Assembly: GCA_024138025.1 (NCBI GenBank)
Contig: JAMXBD010001204.1
Coordinates: 1-64,000, forward strand
Length of the DNA: 64,000 bases
Reading direction: 5' to 3'
DNA from: Combretum micranthum
Lineage: Eukaryota; Streptophyta; Magnoliopsida; Myrtales; Combretaceae
In this document: piece after piece, positions 37,594-46,880 of the stretch
Layout: each line of letters opens with the position of its first letter
Numbering within the stretch: position 1 is the first letter of the stretch
Made by a program: the position numbers and the translations under genes
The notes under the pieces: generated by a model
Databases searched by the model: none
Told to the model about the DNA's origin: nothing
Seen by the model: the letters and a program-made list of their open reading frames with translations, nothing else

Positions 37594-38573
37594 ATTTTCC
37601 AAAAGGACATGGCACCACATCCATAATTGGGGCACTAGAGAATATGCTGAAGGAGTTAAGGGTTTTCTTGAAGTGGCTTCTCAATTCATCTCAGTCAATG
37701 GTTGCATGTGATGTCCTTATTGGGGTTGCTTAAATGTGCATTGGCATCCCATTTGGCTTGTTGAGCATCATTTATAACATCGAGGCATGGTATTGGGCTA
37801 TAATAGGTAGATTTATCATGGTGAAGACCCTATTCCATTCATGCCAGTTGAACATGAAGTTCTACTTTGGAAGATGAAATATGCAATAATGGTTAAGTGC
37901 TTGCAAATGTAGTAGAATATGATATGCTAAAAGATTTAGCTTGCACTCGCATAGATAATGGAGATAATGAGTTAGATAGTGAAAGAGTAGAGGAAAACGA
38001 TTCAAATGATTGGAGTAGTTTATTTGATGATGTAAAGCAAGATGTGTACCCTGGATGTTCAAAGTTTTCTCTTCCCTCGGCTATTATTCAAATGATAAAC
38101 CTGAAGGATGATAAATGACAATTAGTGAAGTATTTCAATGGTTGGTTGTCCTTTGTGAAAAGCCTCTTACCAAAGGGTGAGGGGTTGTCGTCTTCATGCT
38201 ATGATGCATAATGAATATTAAAAAGACTTGGTGTAGATGCAAACTTAATTGAAGCATGTCAAAACGATTGCATTCTTTTTAATAGGAGTTTAGGGATCTA
38301 AATCATTTCTCGAAGTGTAATGAATCAAGGTGGAAAGAAAGGAGAGGTAGGCTTTAGAAGAAGGTCGCAGTCAAAGGTTTTAAGGCATTTTTCATTGATT
38401 CCTCAGCTTGAATGCCTATTAACGTGTCGAAAAACAGCTTCAGAAATGAGATGGCATAAAGAAGGACATGATATAGAAAACATTCTAAGGCATCCTTCTA
38501 ACTCCCAAGCATGCAAGTGCATCAACAGCAAGTTTCCTAAGTTTAGAATAGAAGCTCGAAATGTGTGATTAAG
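37594..38573 (+). pseudogene. CACTA TNP2-like transposase, decayed
   Basis: TNP2-type proteins bind the CACTA ends and cut the DNA. Broken plus-strand frames keep the family order. An N-terminal associated domain reads REYAEGVKGFLEVA…CPYWGC…WIYHGED (about 37630-37825). An acidic linker ends QDVYPGCSKFSLPSAIIQMI (about 38035-38095). Then come a LVKYFNGWLSFVKSLLPKG stretch and NDCILFNRS (to about 38290). Finally, SKVLRHFSLIPQLECLLTCRKTASEMRWHKEG then ILRHPSNSQACK…FPKFRIEARNV (about 38365-38565). Stops and frameshifts are present, and the central catalytic part after this point is missing. Confidence 0.8.
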
Positions 38574-38699
38574 CACCTAAAAGTCATGATAACCAATTTT
38601 TTTCCCCTTTTCCACCTCTATAATTGAGTTTTTCAAGGCTTTTGTTTACATGTAATTCACTAATGATACTTTTCAATGTAATAACAAATTTTGATGCTC

Positions 38700-39566
38700 A
38701 TGGTTGGGTGGACAGGTTGGTGGGATGCACTTAATCAAAAGGCTTCCATAACATACTCCAACATACGTACCTCCTTTAACAGTTACTATTCAAAGAAAGG
38801 TGGACCTAAGGGTGCTCGTGAGGTTGTATCACCCTATTTAAAGCATTAGCCAGAGTATTGGGTTGAATTGTGTGATCTTTTTGTGAATATTGAAAAATAT
38901 AAGGTAAGGTTGGTTATGTATTTACATGTATATTGTATGTCATTTCATTAATTTGTCTTCCCATGTGTAAGCATTTTTTAATTTTTTTTTAGGCGAAATC
39001 CTCAACTAATGTTGTGAATCGATCAAAACAAAAGTATACTCATATAGCAAGGATCCATTCATTCATGCATATGAAGCAGTTACATGTAGGTTTCTTAATT
39101 TGTTATGTGTTTATGTAACTCTATATTTGTCAAATAGTTTTAATTCATTTTGGACGATTAGCTCTAATTTTTTTGTTTAATTAGGTAATCTGTAAGGATT
39201 TGATGAGTTTTCTCGATATGAGTACATCCATAAGTACTAAGGTAAATCTACGCTAACCATCTAAGTATTGATTGATGTAAATTAATGACTTATTTGTTGT
39301 ATTTTATTTTTATTTTTTAACTAATTTTGTTTAATTTATTTTTATTATTATAGGTAAAAATGAAAGAAAAAAAGGATATGTACGATTGCAAGGTACAAGA
39401 AGAATGTGGAAAACCAGTGGGTAATTTGACAATAAAGGGGAAAGTGTTAGGTTACTGGACTGGATATACACATGGTATGGTTCATAGTGGACCAAAACTA
39501 TCATCGAAGTGTGTTGGACTTGGTTCTAGTAAGTGTCTTCCTAATAATAATGTAAAAGAGCTTTGA
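38700..39566 (+). pseudogene. CACTA plant transposase (Ptta/En/Spm) remnant with introns
   Basis: The segment resembles the second CACTA gene. An exon ending near 38903 is followed by GTAAGG…TTTTTTTAG, a plausible intron (about 38904-38993). The next exon reads AKSSTNVVNRSKQKYTHIARIHSFMHMKQL (about 38994-39085), close to the family's 'NR…Q...HT.GS.SF' block. Another intron-like gap leads to a piece at 39360-39566 with GNLTIKGKVLGYWTGYTHGM, resembling the 'GRVRGYG.G.TP' block. Several stops occur. It lies downstream of the TNP2 remnant in the same orientation. Confidence 0.6.
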
Positions 39567-40268
39567 GAGAATATACAATAGCAAATGAATATGTTCAGGG
39601 GTATGGTGTTCACTAGTTTTCTATGGGTATGTCGATTTGAGTAATAGTCAACTGCAACCCCCATCCCCTCAACCATATATGTTTAGAGGATCTCTTGGTG
39701 TGTAGATGAGCCAACAGCAAATGTTGATGGGCCAATTTTATTCAATTTATCCGCAACCACAATTGTATGGGGGGATCACCTAGTGCTATGCACCACAATC
39801 CTTCTTTAGATTACTTTTCCCTATGTAAAGCCCGACTTCCATTTCATTTAGAAATTCTATTAGTCCGCCTCAAGAGGAAGGAGTTTGTAGGCCATTTGTT
39901 GAGCATGTAGAGGAGCTTTCTAGTGGTTGATTGTTTTGTTATCTTATTATGCTATTTATAATATTTGGACAATATTTCATGTACTTAAATTGGGTCTTTT
40001 ATGTTGAGATTCTCTTCTCATAACTTAATGTACAATTTAGTTTTTTTAAGTTATTTATGGTTTTTATTATTTAAATTACTTTTATTTATAAATTTAATCT
40101 ATCAATATCAAATAATAAATATATTTATTGCATTGATATTAAGCCAAAAAAAAAGTTTGTACATTATTAAATATTAAATAATAAATATGTTTTGTATCAT
40201 GTTTAGTAATCATTAAACGAAAATTTTTTTAAAAATAATAAAATATAAATAAAAAGTCATATATAAAG

Positions 40269-40523
40269 ATGCTAAAACAAAAAACCCTAACTTCATTTCC
40301 ATTCTCTCTTCACTCTCTCGGTCGTCACTATACACCACTATCCACTCAATTCCTTCCTCTCACCATCGCAATCTCAATTCCTTCTTCTCCCCACTATCCA
40401 TCTCAGTTCCTTCATCTCTTAAGGACTTTCTCTCATATCTCAAAGGGAATAAGTGTAGGGAGAGAGAATAAGGTAACAATGGTGAAGAGCATAAGATTGA
40501 GAGGTCTAGTTCTTATGGTATAA
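40269..40523 (+). CDS. Unrecognised 84-codon open frame inside the CACTA element
   Basis: The frame begins shortly after a 'AAAACCCTAAC' leader-like motif and encodes a Ser/Pro/Leu/His-rich protein without any domain I recognise, ending GLVLMV. Downstream (40540-41110) are short stretches that look coding but are broken. It could be part of the CACTA element's own transcript or a captured host fragment. It may also be chance, as the composition is low in complexity. Confidence 0.2.
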   Translation: MLKQKTLTSFPFSLHSLGRHYTPLSTQFLPLTIAISIPSSPHYPSQFLHLLRTFSHISKGISVGRENKVTMVKSIRLRGLVLMV

Positions 40524-41320
40524 TCGTATTAATGATGAATAAGGTGGTAAGGCATCTTAGAAGCTTTCAAAGGACTAATTTGCTGTTCTGGAAGAGGGCT
40601 TCAAGGAAGGTAATACTCTTAATCTGATAAATATAGATCATAGTTATCAATTGCCTTTTGTTTAATTTATATTCTTGTGATATGAAAAATTCTAGCTTTT
40701 TATTTTTAGTCAAGATAACGAAGGAAATAAACATATGTTGAATATGTGAGTGAGCACAAAAATCTTGAAAGGCTAGAAAAGAAGCTTATGAAGCTAGATT
40801 GTTGGGGAAGAACACTTGTGGATCAAGTTATAACTTTGATGTACATATTCACTTTGGTGTCGGTGCTTATGCAGTATCCTTATTGCACTTCTAGAGAGTC
40901 TTGAGTGTCAACAAGCTAAGCCAAGATCGAAACCCCTTTTCCTTACAAATGCAAGATTACTTGGTTGTTTACCACAATTATTAATGTTAAAATATTTATG
41001 TTTCTCCTACCACCTTAAGGCATGGTCCAAAATGGTTTTCCAGTTTTGGAAGGAAAACCAATTCAGGGACAAAACTTTTTGTGTTTCTGGTCATGTGAAC
41101 AAGTCTTACATAGTTGAGGAGGAGATGAGCATGAATGGTTGATCGCCATAAACGCTGGACATCATCGGTCTGTACTAGATATTATATGAAAAGAACAATT
41201 GTTGTTTTAGTGGATTTTTTTTTTAATCATATACTCATTTTGGTTCTTAACAACAAACTCAATAGAGATATAAACTAAATGTAAACGGATATTTTGTTAA
41301 TAATAGGTTGTTGATGTTAC

Positions 41321-42700
41321 TGTCACACTCCCATAGGGTGCCTTGGTAGTATTGATGAGCAATTTGATAAACGTGAGTCACATACATTTGTATTAAACCA
41401 TCTAAGGCTTCTAGAAAGGCATATGAGTATTGTACAACTAGAATGCCTCATGATGTGGACAATTATTATAGGATCGAAAGGTTATTTAGAATAAGAAATG
41501 TTGCATGCATATAAATCACATATAAGAATAGCATTACATATCACTTACATTAAGTTCTTAATTATTACATCAAAACTAATATTGTTCTTAGGTGGTTCTT
41601 CACACAAAATACTATGTTCTTTCTTCAATCCACGTCTTGACTCCTTTTCTAACTTATATTAGTACCAACTTTTGATTATAGATCACCACTAAAGATCCCT
41701 ATAACCAAACAAATCTATAAGAGGGTAAGCAAATCACATCTCAGTAAATAACTAAATCTCAACACTTATCAAACAGAATTAAATAAGTTTGTCTAATAAG
41801 AATATGCAATGCAACAATCAACTATATCTAACAAGTACAAGCTTGGATAACCAGAATCTAAATAAGGTGTGGATTTATGTCCTGTGACTAAGGTTTCAGG
41901 AACTAATCAATAAATAATTCATATCTAAGAGAGACTAAGAACTAAGAAAAGAGGAATATCATTTTTCTTCTCATTTTTATTTATATTTAAGTGTCTTAGA
42001 ACTCAACTTAACCTTAGAACTTAGAAACTCCACTAAGTATTAGCCATTTTATGTCAACATCATGGCAACGTTCGGGTGTCTACTTAGTTCCTATGGAATT
42101 AAACATAACAATGGTAACCTTATGTAGAGCCATAATTTCATTTTCTTACTAAAAAACTAAGCATTATAATAGAAGTGAAATGCCAATTCGTAATGTGAAT
42201 ATCAATAAATGCAATTTATGCAATTGTGCAGAGCATGTTCATTTAGTTTAATAATCGACTATGATTAAGTCTAATCATTCAATGAGCACACAAGTCTTAG
42301 ACAATTCTCAATACACATTTCACAATCATTATCAAACCAATGGTTATCATTCTTATTATTTGAATTTTTTCCAATCATTCAAGCATTATGCAACATACAT
42401 TATTCCCATCCCCATATAAAGCTAGTTACAATTGTACTCACAACTTGTACCACTATTTTACACACATAAACAATGTGAAAAGATCAGAGTTACTCACATG
42501 TGCATTTTTTCATTAGCTGTCATAATAGTCTATGGAAAAATCTTGATCTTGATCTATAGTTCCTATAAAATAACAAATATAAATTACTAAGTATATAATT
42601 AAATAAGAACTCATATTAGTGTCTAAGTGTCCTAGACTCATGTCATAATTTCCCTAAAAAAATTACAGTTTTGATCACAGGATTAACTGTGGCATTATTG
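41321..42700 (-). repeat. Chromovirus-type LTR fragment inside CACTA (right edge unknown)
   Basis: The plus strand reads TGTCACACTCCCATAGGG at 41321, so the minus strand ends CCCTATGGGAGTGTGACA, a common plant chromovirus LTR end. The following 'AGAGGGTAAGCAAATCAC' zone (about 41718-41735) resembles the same zone of the other LTRs in this window. The start of the LTR and a target duplication were not found. Confidence 0.35.
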
Positions 42701-43328
42701 TGACTATGGCTAGACAGGGTAAAGACTGCAATTATTCGTATATCTCACGGTTTAAACCATGATCCATGCCAACGCTAAAGCTATAGGCAAACTTCACTTC
42801 CCCTTGATTTCAATCATAGGCACTCAGTGTTAACCACAGCTTAGAACCACATTAATGATTTGTTTCATGAGCAAAACAACAAACTCATTTTACTTCACTT
42901 AAAAAACTAATTTCTCCTTAGATTGATTTGCAAGTTAAAGCATGGTAAAGATTGATTTGGTGTAGCTACTTCAAACATAACTATATCTAAAAATTTACTA
43001 GCTAAACTTAAATCTAATCATTCTTTTATTTAACCAAAGTTTAGTGTGTGTAATTAGTATGCTTTTTCTCTATTTTACTACATAAACTGTCAAGTTTTTT
43101 TTTTTTTAGTTAAGTAAAGAGTTTTTGGAAAATATACTACAACTCTAGACATAGTCAAATCCATAAAGTGAATATGCACATGTTTTTTTATTATTTCTTA
43201 TTAAGTTTAGCTTTAGTTCATTGACTTAAGCTATCTGCTAAACATAGTGTTTTACTCATAAACAGTAAAATATATATATATATATATATATACTATTATA
43301 TGTGATAAATAATTTACTGTAATTTTAC

Positions 43329-43554
43329 GGGTCTGTTTAGATGGTCTGTTTTTTATCTGTATCTATATTTATATCGAAACAATATGTGTAAATATATCCG
43401 ATTTGTATTTATATTTTATCTATATTTGATCTTTTCATGAGAACTGCCAACCCTTTTTCTTTTTATCTATATCTATTTTATAATAAATAATTTATTGGAA
43501 AAAAGTTTGAAAAAAGTATCTGTATCTGTTCAGAAAAGCTAAACAAACAGACCC
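43329..43554. mobile_element. MITE with GGGTCTGTTTAG…CTAAACAAACAGACCC ends
   Basis: The 226-bp element has near-perfect terminal inverted repeats (GGGTCTGTTTAG on the left, CTAAACAAACAGACCC on the right) and an interior rich in TATCTATATCTATAT. The end sequence suggests a PIF/Harbinger- or hAT-type MITE. The flanks TAC and TAA are not a perfect duplication. A relative lies at about 16574-16735. Confidence 0.65.
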
Positions 43555-43559
43555 TAAAA

Positions 43560-45000
43560 ATAAAAATGACCTTAGTTTGACTTATGTGTTTTGTGTGATT
43601 GCGTTAGGCACTTCTTTAAAATACACTAGAGGTAGTGTTTAGGATGTGATTTCTTAAAAGTCTTCTAATATTGAAGGTGGGAATTTGAAGAAGTGTTATG
43701 TGTTTTAGTTGTCCACATAGATAAAATGAAAAAGAGGGTTTCACCGTTGAAAAAATGGTAGCAAAAAGGTGTTTGTGTTTATCTAATTTTATGTTTGATA
43801 AATGATATATTGTATTGATTATATTAAATTATATTAGATAGTAGATTTTTTTAAATTTTGTATTTATCTTCTAGTGATGATGACGTATAGTTAGTGTAAA
43901 TTTTCAAATTCTAGTTGTTTCTTTTACAAGTAAGAGATAGTGAAATCTACTTAGCTTGAAAATGTCATTTCCAGCAATTAATGAAGAAAACTTTATGAAA
44001 AGTAGACAAGTTTGCCCTCTTCATTATAACTTACAGTGAAACATATATCATGAGACATTTTGGGCAATTTTAAAAGAAATTTAAATGTAGATTATGAGAA
44101 TTAAAGTCTACAATATATATGAGACAGAAAATTTATGATTCATACAGACATTACTTAATGTGTAAACAAATCATTAATTATTTCAAGATGAAATATTAAA
44201 GACAAAGTTTAAGTTTTAAATCTCAAAAAAAATAGATTCTAAATTAATATTTAATGTTTTATATTTACACAATTTATTTCAAAGCTATCATTAACTACCC
44301 TATATACTCTAAAGATTCAGTAGTTTACACTATACTTTAAGATTATATAACCATATTAGTAAAATTTTACTTATGTTATGTAATCTTATCTTTGATATCT
44401 TTTATTTTTCTGAAAATTTAATTTCCTAATGTCTAAACTTAAGTTAAGAAAAAACTCAAGCATTATAGTTACTCTTATGATGTTAAAATATATGCAATTT
44501 CTCATGTTTATAGTTCAAAATGTTACATATAAATGAAAATGATCGATTGATTAAATGAAAAAGAAAATCAATGCGTTTTATTTTATGCTCTATTGTTTAT
44601 AAAACTAAAAAATATAATTATCAATCAATAAAATTTTATACGAGCCATGCATTTTTATTATAATCATTTCCTTCTACTATGATATAACTATTGCTTTAAT
44701 AATATTTTTAAATTTTTGTGCAAATCTAATCTAGTGGTATCATATGATAATTACATTAATTAAATTTGTATAAATATTGAAATTAGATATATATTTTAAT
44801 GAAAAACGAAATTGCAGGGAGTCCCCATGGTTTCGTTCTGAAAATTTGTCAGCACTTTTTTTTTAAAGGACTTGATCGCTTCAATTTCTTTCTTTTTTTT
44901 TTTAATAAAATATTGCAAAAGACATTGGTGTATGTCAATGGTTTTATGACAAGGATGAACTCCCTACATCTTTACTTTATACAGGAAGCTCATTCCTAAT
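43560..45000. other. Right part of CACTA, noncoding
   Basis: AT-rich sequence; no coding resemblance in this stretch, including the 66-codon frame near 44799. Confidence 0.3.
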
Positions 45001-45011
45001 TGCTTTTTTTC

Positions 45012-45165
45012 ATAGGGACGCGGTCCCTATAGCCTTTAAATTACAACTCTTTAGTAGCAAACTATTGTAGGAAATTATTTCCCCACGAAAAGTTATCGTA
45101 GGGAAGTCTTAGCTTACCGTAAAGAATGTTAATTCTTGCAAAAACCAGAATTTTTTTTTGTAGTG
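45012..45165. repeat. CACTA right subterminal repeats and hairpin
   Basis: A perfect 8-bp stem with 3-nt loop (ATAGGGAC GCG GTCCCTAT, 45012-45030) is followed by several related short motifs: AAACTATTGTAGGAAA, AAAGTTATCGTAGGGAAG and GCTTACCGTAAAGAA. Repeated subterminal motifs of this kind are typical transposase binding sites in CACTA elements. The binding role is inferred. Confidence 0.5.
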
Positions 45166-45257
45166 AATTCAATCATAGCAGTTGATGGTAGTTTTGTGTT
45201 TAAAATAACTTAGATCGAAAACAATCTATATTTACTATTTTATCACTTGTATTTTAG

Positions 45258-45511
45258 TGTGAAATATATCATTATTTCTATATATTATTGAGCACGTGAC
45301 TTATACTTAGGCATCACGTGTTTTTCCTTTTTTTCTTTGTTTTCTGTTTGTTGTATATAAAAGGAAATATCTCTTTTTTGTATCAACAGATTTTGTAACA
45401 ACCATTATACAGAATAAGAAATATCTTTCTGTTGGTTCGTCATGAATAGCTTCTCCAGATTGCATCATGTTCATTCCTTTTGATTCAGCTGATGAATCGA
45501 TTAATTCCACA
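45258..45511 (+). repeat. Copia A 5' LTR (254 bp)
   Basis: It starts TGTGAAATATATC and ends AATTCCACA. It matches the 3' LTR except for a small difference around 45326-45334 (one substitution and a 2-bp indel). The target duplication TTTAG is at 45253-45257 and 50293-50297. The LTR contains two CACGTG boxes and a TATA box. Confidence 0.95.
45293..45362 (+). promoter_or_regulatory. Copia A promoter: two G-boxes and TATA box
   Basis: CACGTG occurs at 45293-45298 and 45315-45320, 22 bp apart. TATATAAAA follows at 45354-45362. The same set is in the 3' LTR. G-boxes are known bZIP/bHLH sites in stress- and light-responsive plant promoters; responsiveness here is inferred. Confidence 0.6.
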
Positions 45512-45525
45512 TGGTATCAGAGCTG
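45512..45525 (+). other. Copia A primer-binding site
   Basis: TGGTATCAGAGCTG directly follows the 5' LTR. It is complementary to the 3' end of the plant initiator methionine tRNA. Confidence 0.9.
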
Positions 45526-45596
45526 TCTGGTAACAATCCTGATTTCTTTTCTTTCATCAGATTCCATTGTTCTTTGCGTAGCAACGTAGCTTTATA

Positions 45597-46880
45597 ATGG
45601 CATTAGCTATGAACGTCGATCCTCTGTTTTTGTCTGGTTCGGATACACCAGGAATGATCATTACTAATATCATCTTCAATGGAAACAATTTTATGGCATG
45701 GAGTAGATCCATACGGTTAGCATTAGGTGCTAAAATCAAATTAGGGTTTCTTGATGGAACTATTTTGAAACCTGAGGAAAATTCTTCAGATTTTGTGAAA
45801 TGGTCCACTTGTGATCATATGGTACGCTGCTGGATCTTGAATTCAATGACAGCGGAACTTTCACAAAGTTTCATTTTTGCTCAATCTTCGCACGATCTGT
45901 GGAAGGAGATATGTGATCAGTATGGTCAGACAAATGGACCTTTGATTTTTCATCTACAACATGAGATTTCAAATATTAGACAAGGAAATCTTAGTGTAAC
46001 AGCATATTACAATCGGTTAAAAAGCTGTTGGGATGAGCTGCAGTCCTTGAATCCTCTTCCTATGTGTACATGTGGAAGGCTGAATTACTGTACTTGTGAT
46101 CTGAAGGATAGGCTACAAGATTTTGATTCTCAAAATAAACTCATGCAATTTTTGATGGGCCTATCTGAAGTCTATGAATCTGTTCGTAGCCAAATTTTAT
46201 CTGTTGATCCTTTGCCATCTCTTCATCGAGCATTTTACTTGGTAACACAAGTTGAGAAACAAAAACAAGTGTCCAATATGTTGACATGTGATGTGAGTGC
46301 ATCTGTTTTTGCTGCAAATCGAGCAGTTGGAAGAGGAAGTACTGGACAATGGAAAGATTATAAGAAAGGAAAAGGATTTTGTAAGCATTGCAAGATGGAT
46401 GGACACACAATTGATTCATGTTTTGAGTTAATTGGATACCCGGAGTGGTACAAAGGAAAGAAAAATTTGCGAAGAATTAATGCTAAATCTAATCATGTTG
46501 CTGTTCATACTGTTAGTGAACAGGTACAAGAAAGCATAGTTGAAACACCTCTTGATCATATGACAGATTGCAATGAAGATAACTCCATTGATCCTCAAAC
46601 TTTTCAACATCTGTACAAAGAGTTTGTGAAGATGATGAAAGGCAAAAGTTTCTCAGATGGCAGGGGACGATCCAATGCTGCTGCCGTGACTCAATTTGCA
46701 GGTATATACAATTCATCTGTTAATTTGGCTGTTTCTAACATAAATGATGGTTCTTGGATTATTGACACAGGAGCTAGTGATCATATGACACCACATCTTG
46801 ATTACTTTTACACCAAAACTTCCCTTAAAACACAGCCATTATACACTTACCTGATGGAACACAAAAATCTGTCCACTTGA
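45597..46880 (+). CDS. Copia A gag and start of protease (427 aa, ends at a frameshift)
   Basis: This frame encodes the Copia nucleocapsid precursor. Residues about 20-55 carry the N-terminal gag motif (FNGNNFMAWSRSIRLALGAK…LGFLDGT). The middle holds the UBN2-type capsid with FLMGLSEVYESVRSQIL (about residues 183-200). A CX2CX4HX4C zinc knuckle lies at residues 262-275. The protease active site SWIIDTGASDHMT has its Asp at 390. The frame stops at 46880, inside the protease-to-integrase linker, while the next frame continues the same protein in the -1 phase. In plant Copia elements this region is normally one continuous frame, so a single-base deletion near 46840-46850 is the simplest reading. 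A genuine frameshift signal is less likely because the break falls after the protease site. Confidence 0.93.
   Translation: MALAMNVDPLFLSGSDTPGMIITNIIFNGNNFMAWSRSIRLALGAKIKLGFLDGTILKPEENSSDFVKWSTCDHMVRCWILNSMTAELSQSFIFAQSSHDLWKEICDQYGQTNGPLIFHLQHEISNIRQGNLSVTAYYNRLKSCWDELQSLNPLPMCTCGRLNYCTCDLKDRLQDFDSQNKLMQFLMGLSEVYESVRSQILSVDPLPSLHRAFYLVTQVEKQKQVSNMLTCDVSASVFAANRAVGRGSTGQWKDYKKGKGFCKHCKMDGHTIDSCFELIGYPEWYKGKKNLRRINAKSNHVAVHTVSEQVQESIVETPLDHMTDCNEDNSIDPQTFQHLYKEFVKMMKGKSFSDGRGRSNAAAVTQFAGIYNSSVNLAVSNINDGSWIIDTGASDHMTPHLDYFYTKTSLKTQPLYTYLMEHKNLST

Larger units (their letters stand above)
35091..45165 (+). mobile_element. CACTA (En/Spm-type) transposon, 10.1 kb
   Basis: CACTA elements move by a TNP2-like transposase and make 3-bp target duplications. 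The left end is CACTACAAAAA at 35091 and the right end its inverse TTTTTTTTTGTAGTG ending at 45165. AAT flanks both sides (35088-35090 and 45166-45168). The interior carries TNP2-like and plant-transposase (Ptta/En/Spm) remnants in plus orientation. Further material sits inside: a possible MITE (about 35115-35400), a 374-bp tandem duplication, an LTR fragment at 41321, and a MITE at 43329-43554. The coding parts are broken, so the element cannot move by itself. Confidence 0.8.

Noticed and set aside
45307..45510. Minus-strand frame repeated in both LTRs of Copia A
   Set aside because: It lies entirely inside the LTR, antisense to the promoter, with no known counterpart.
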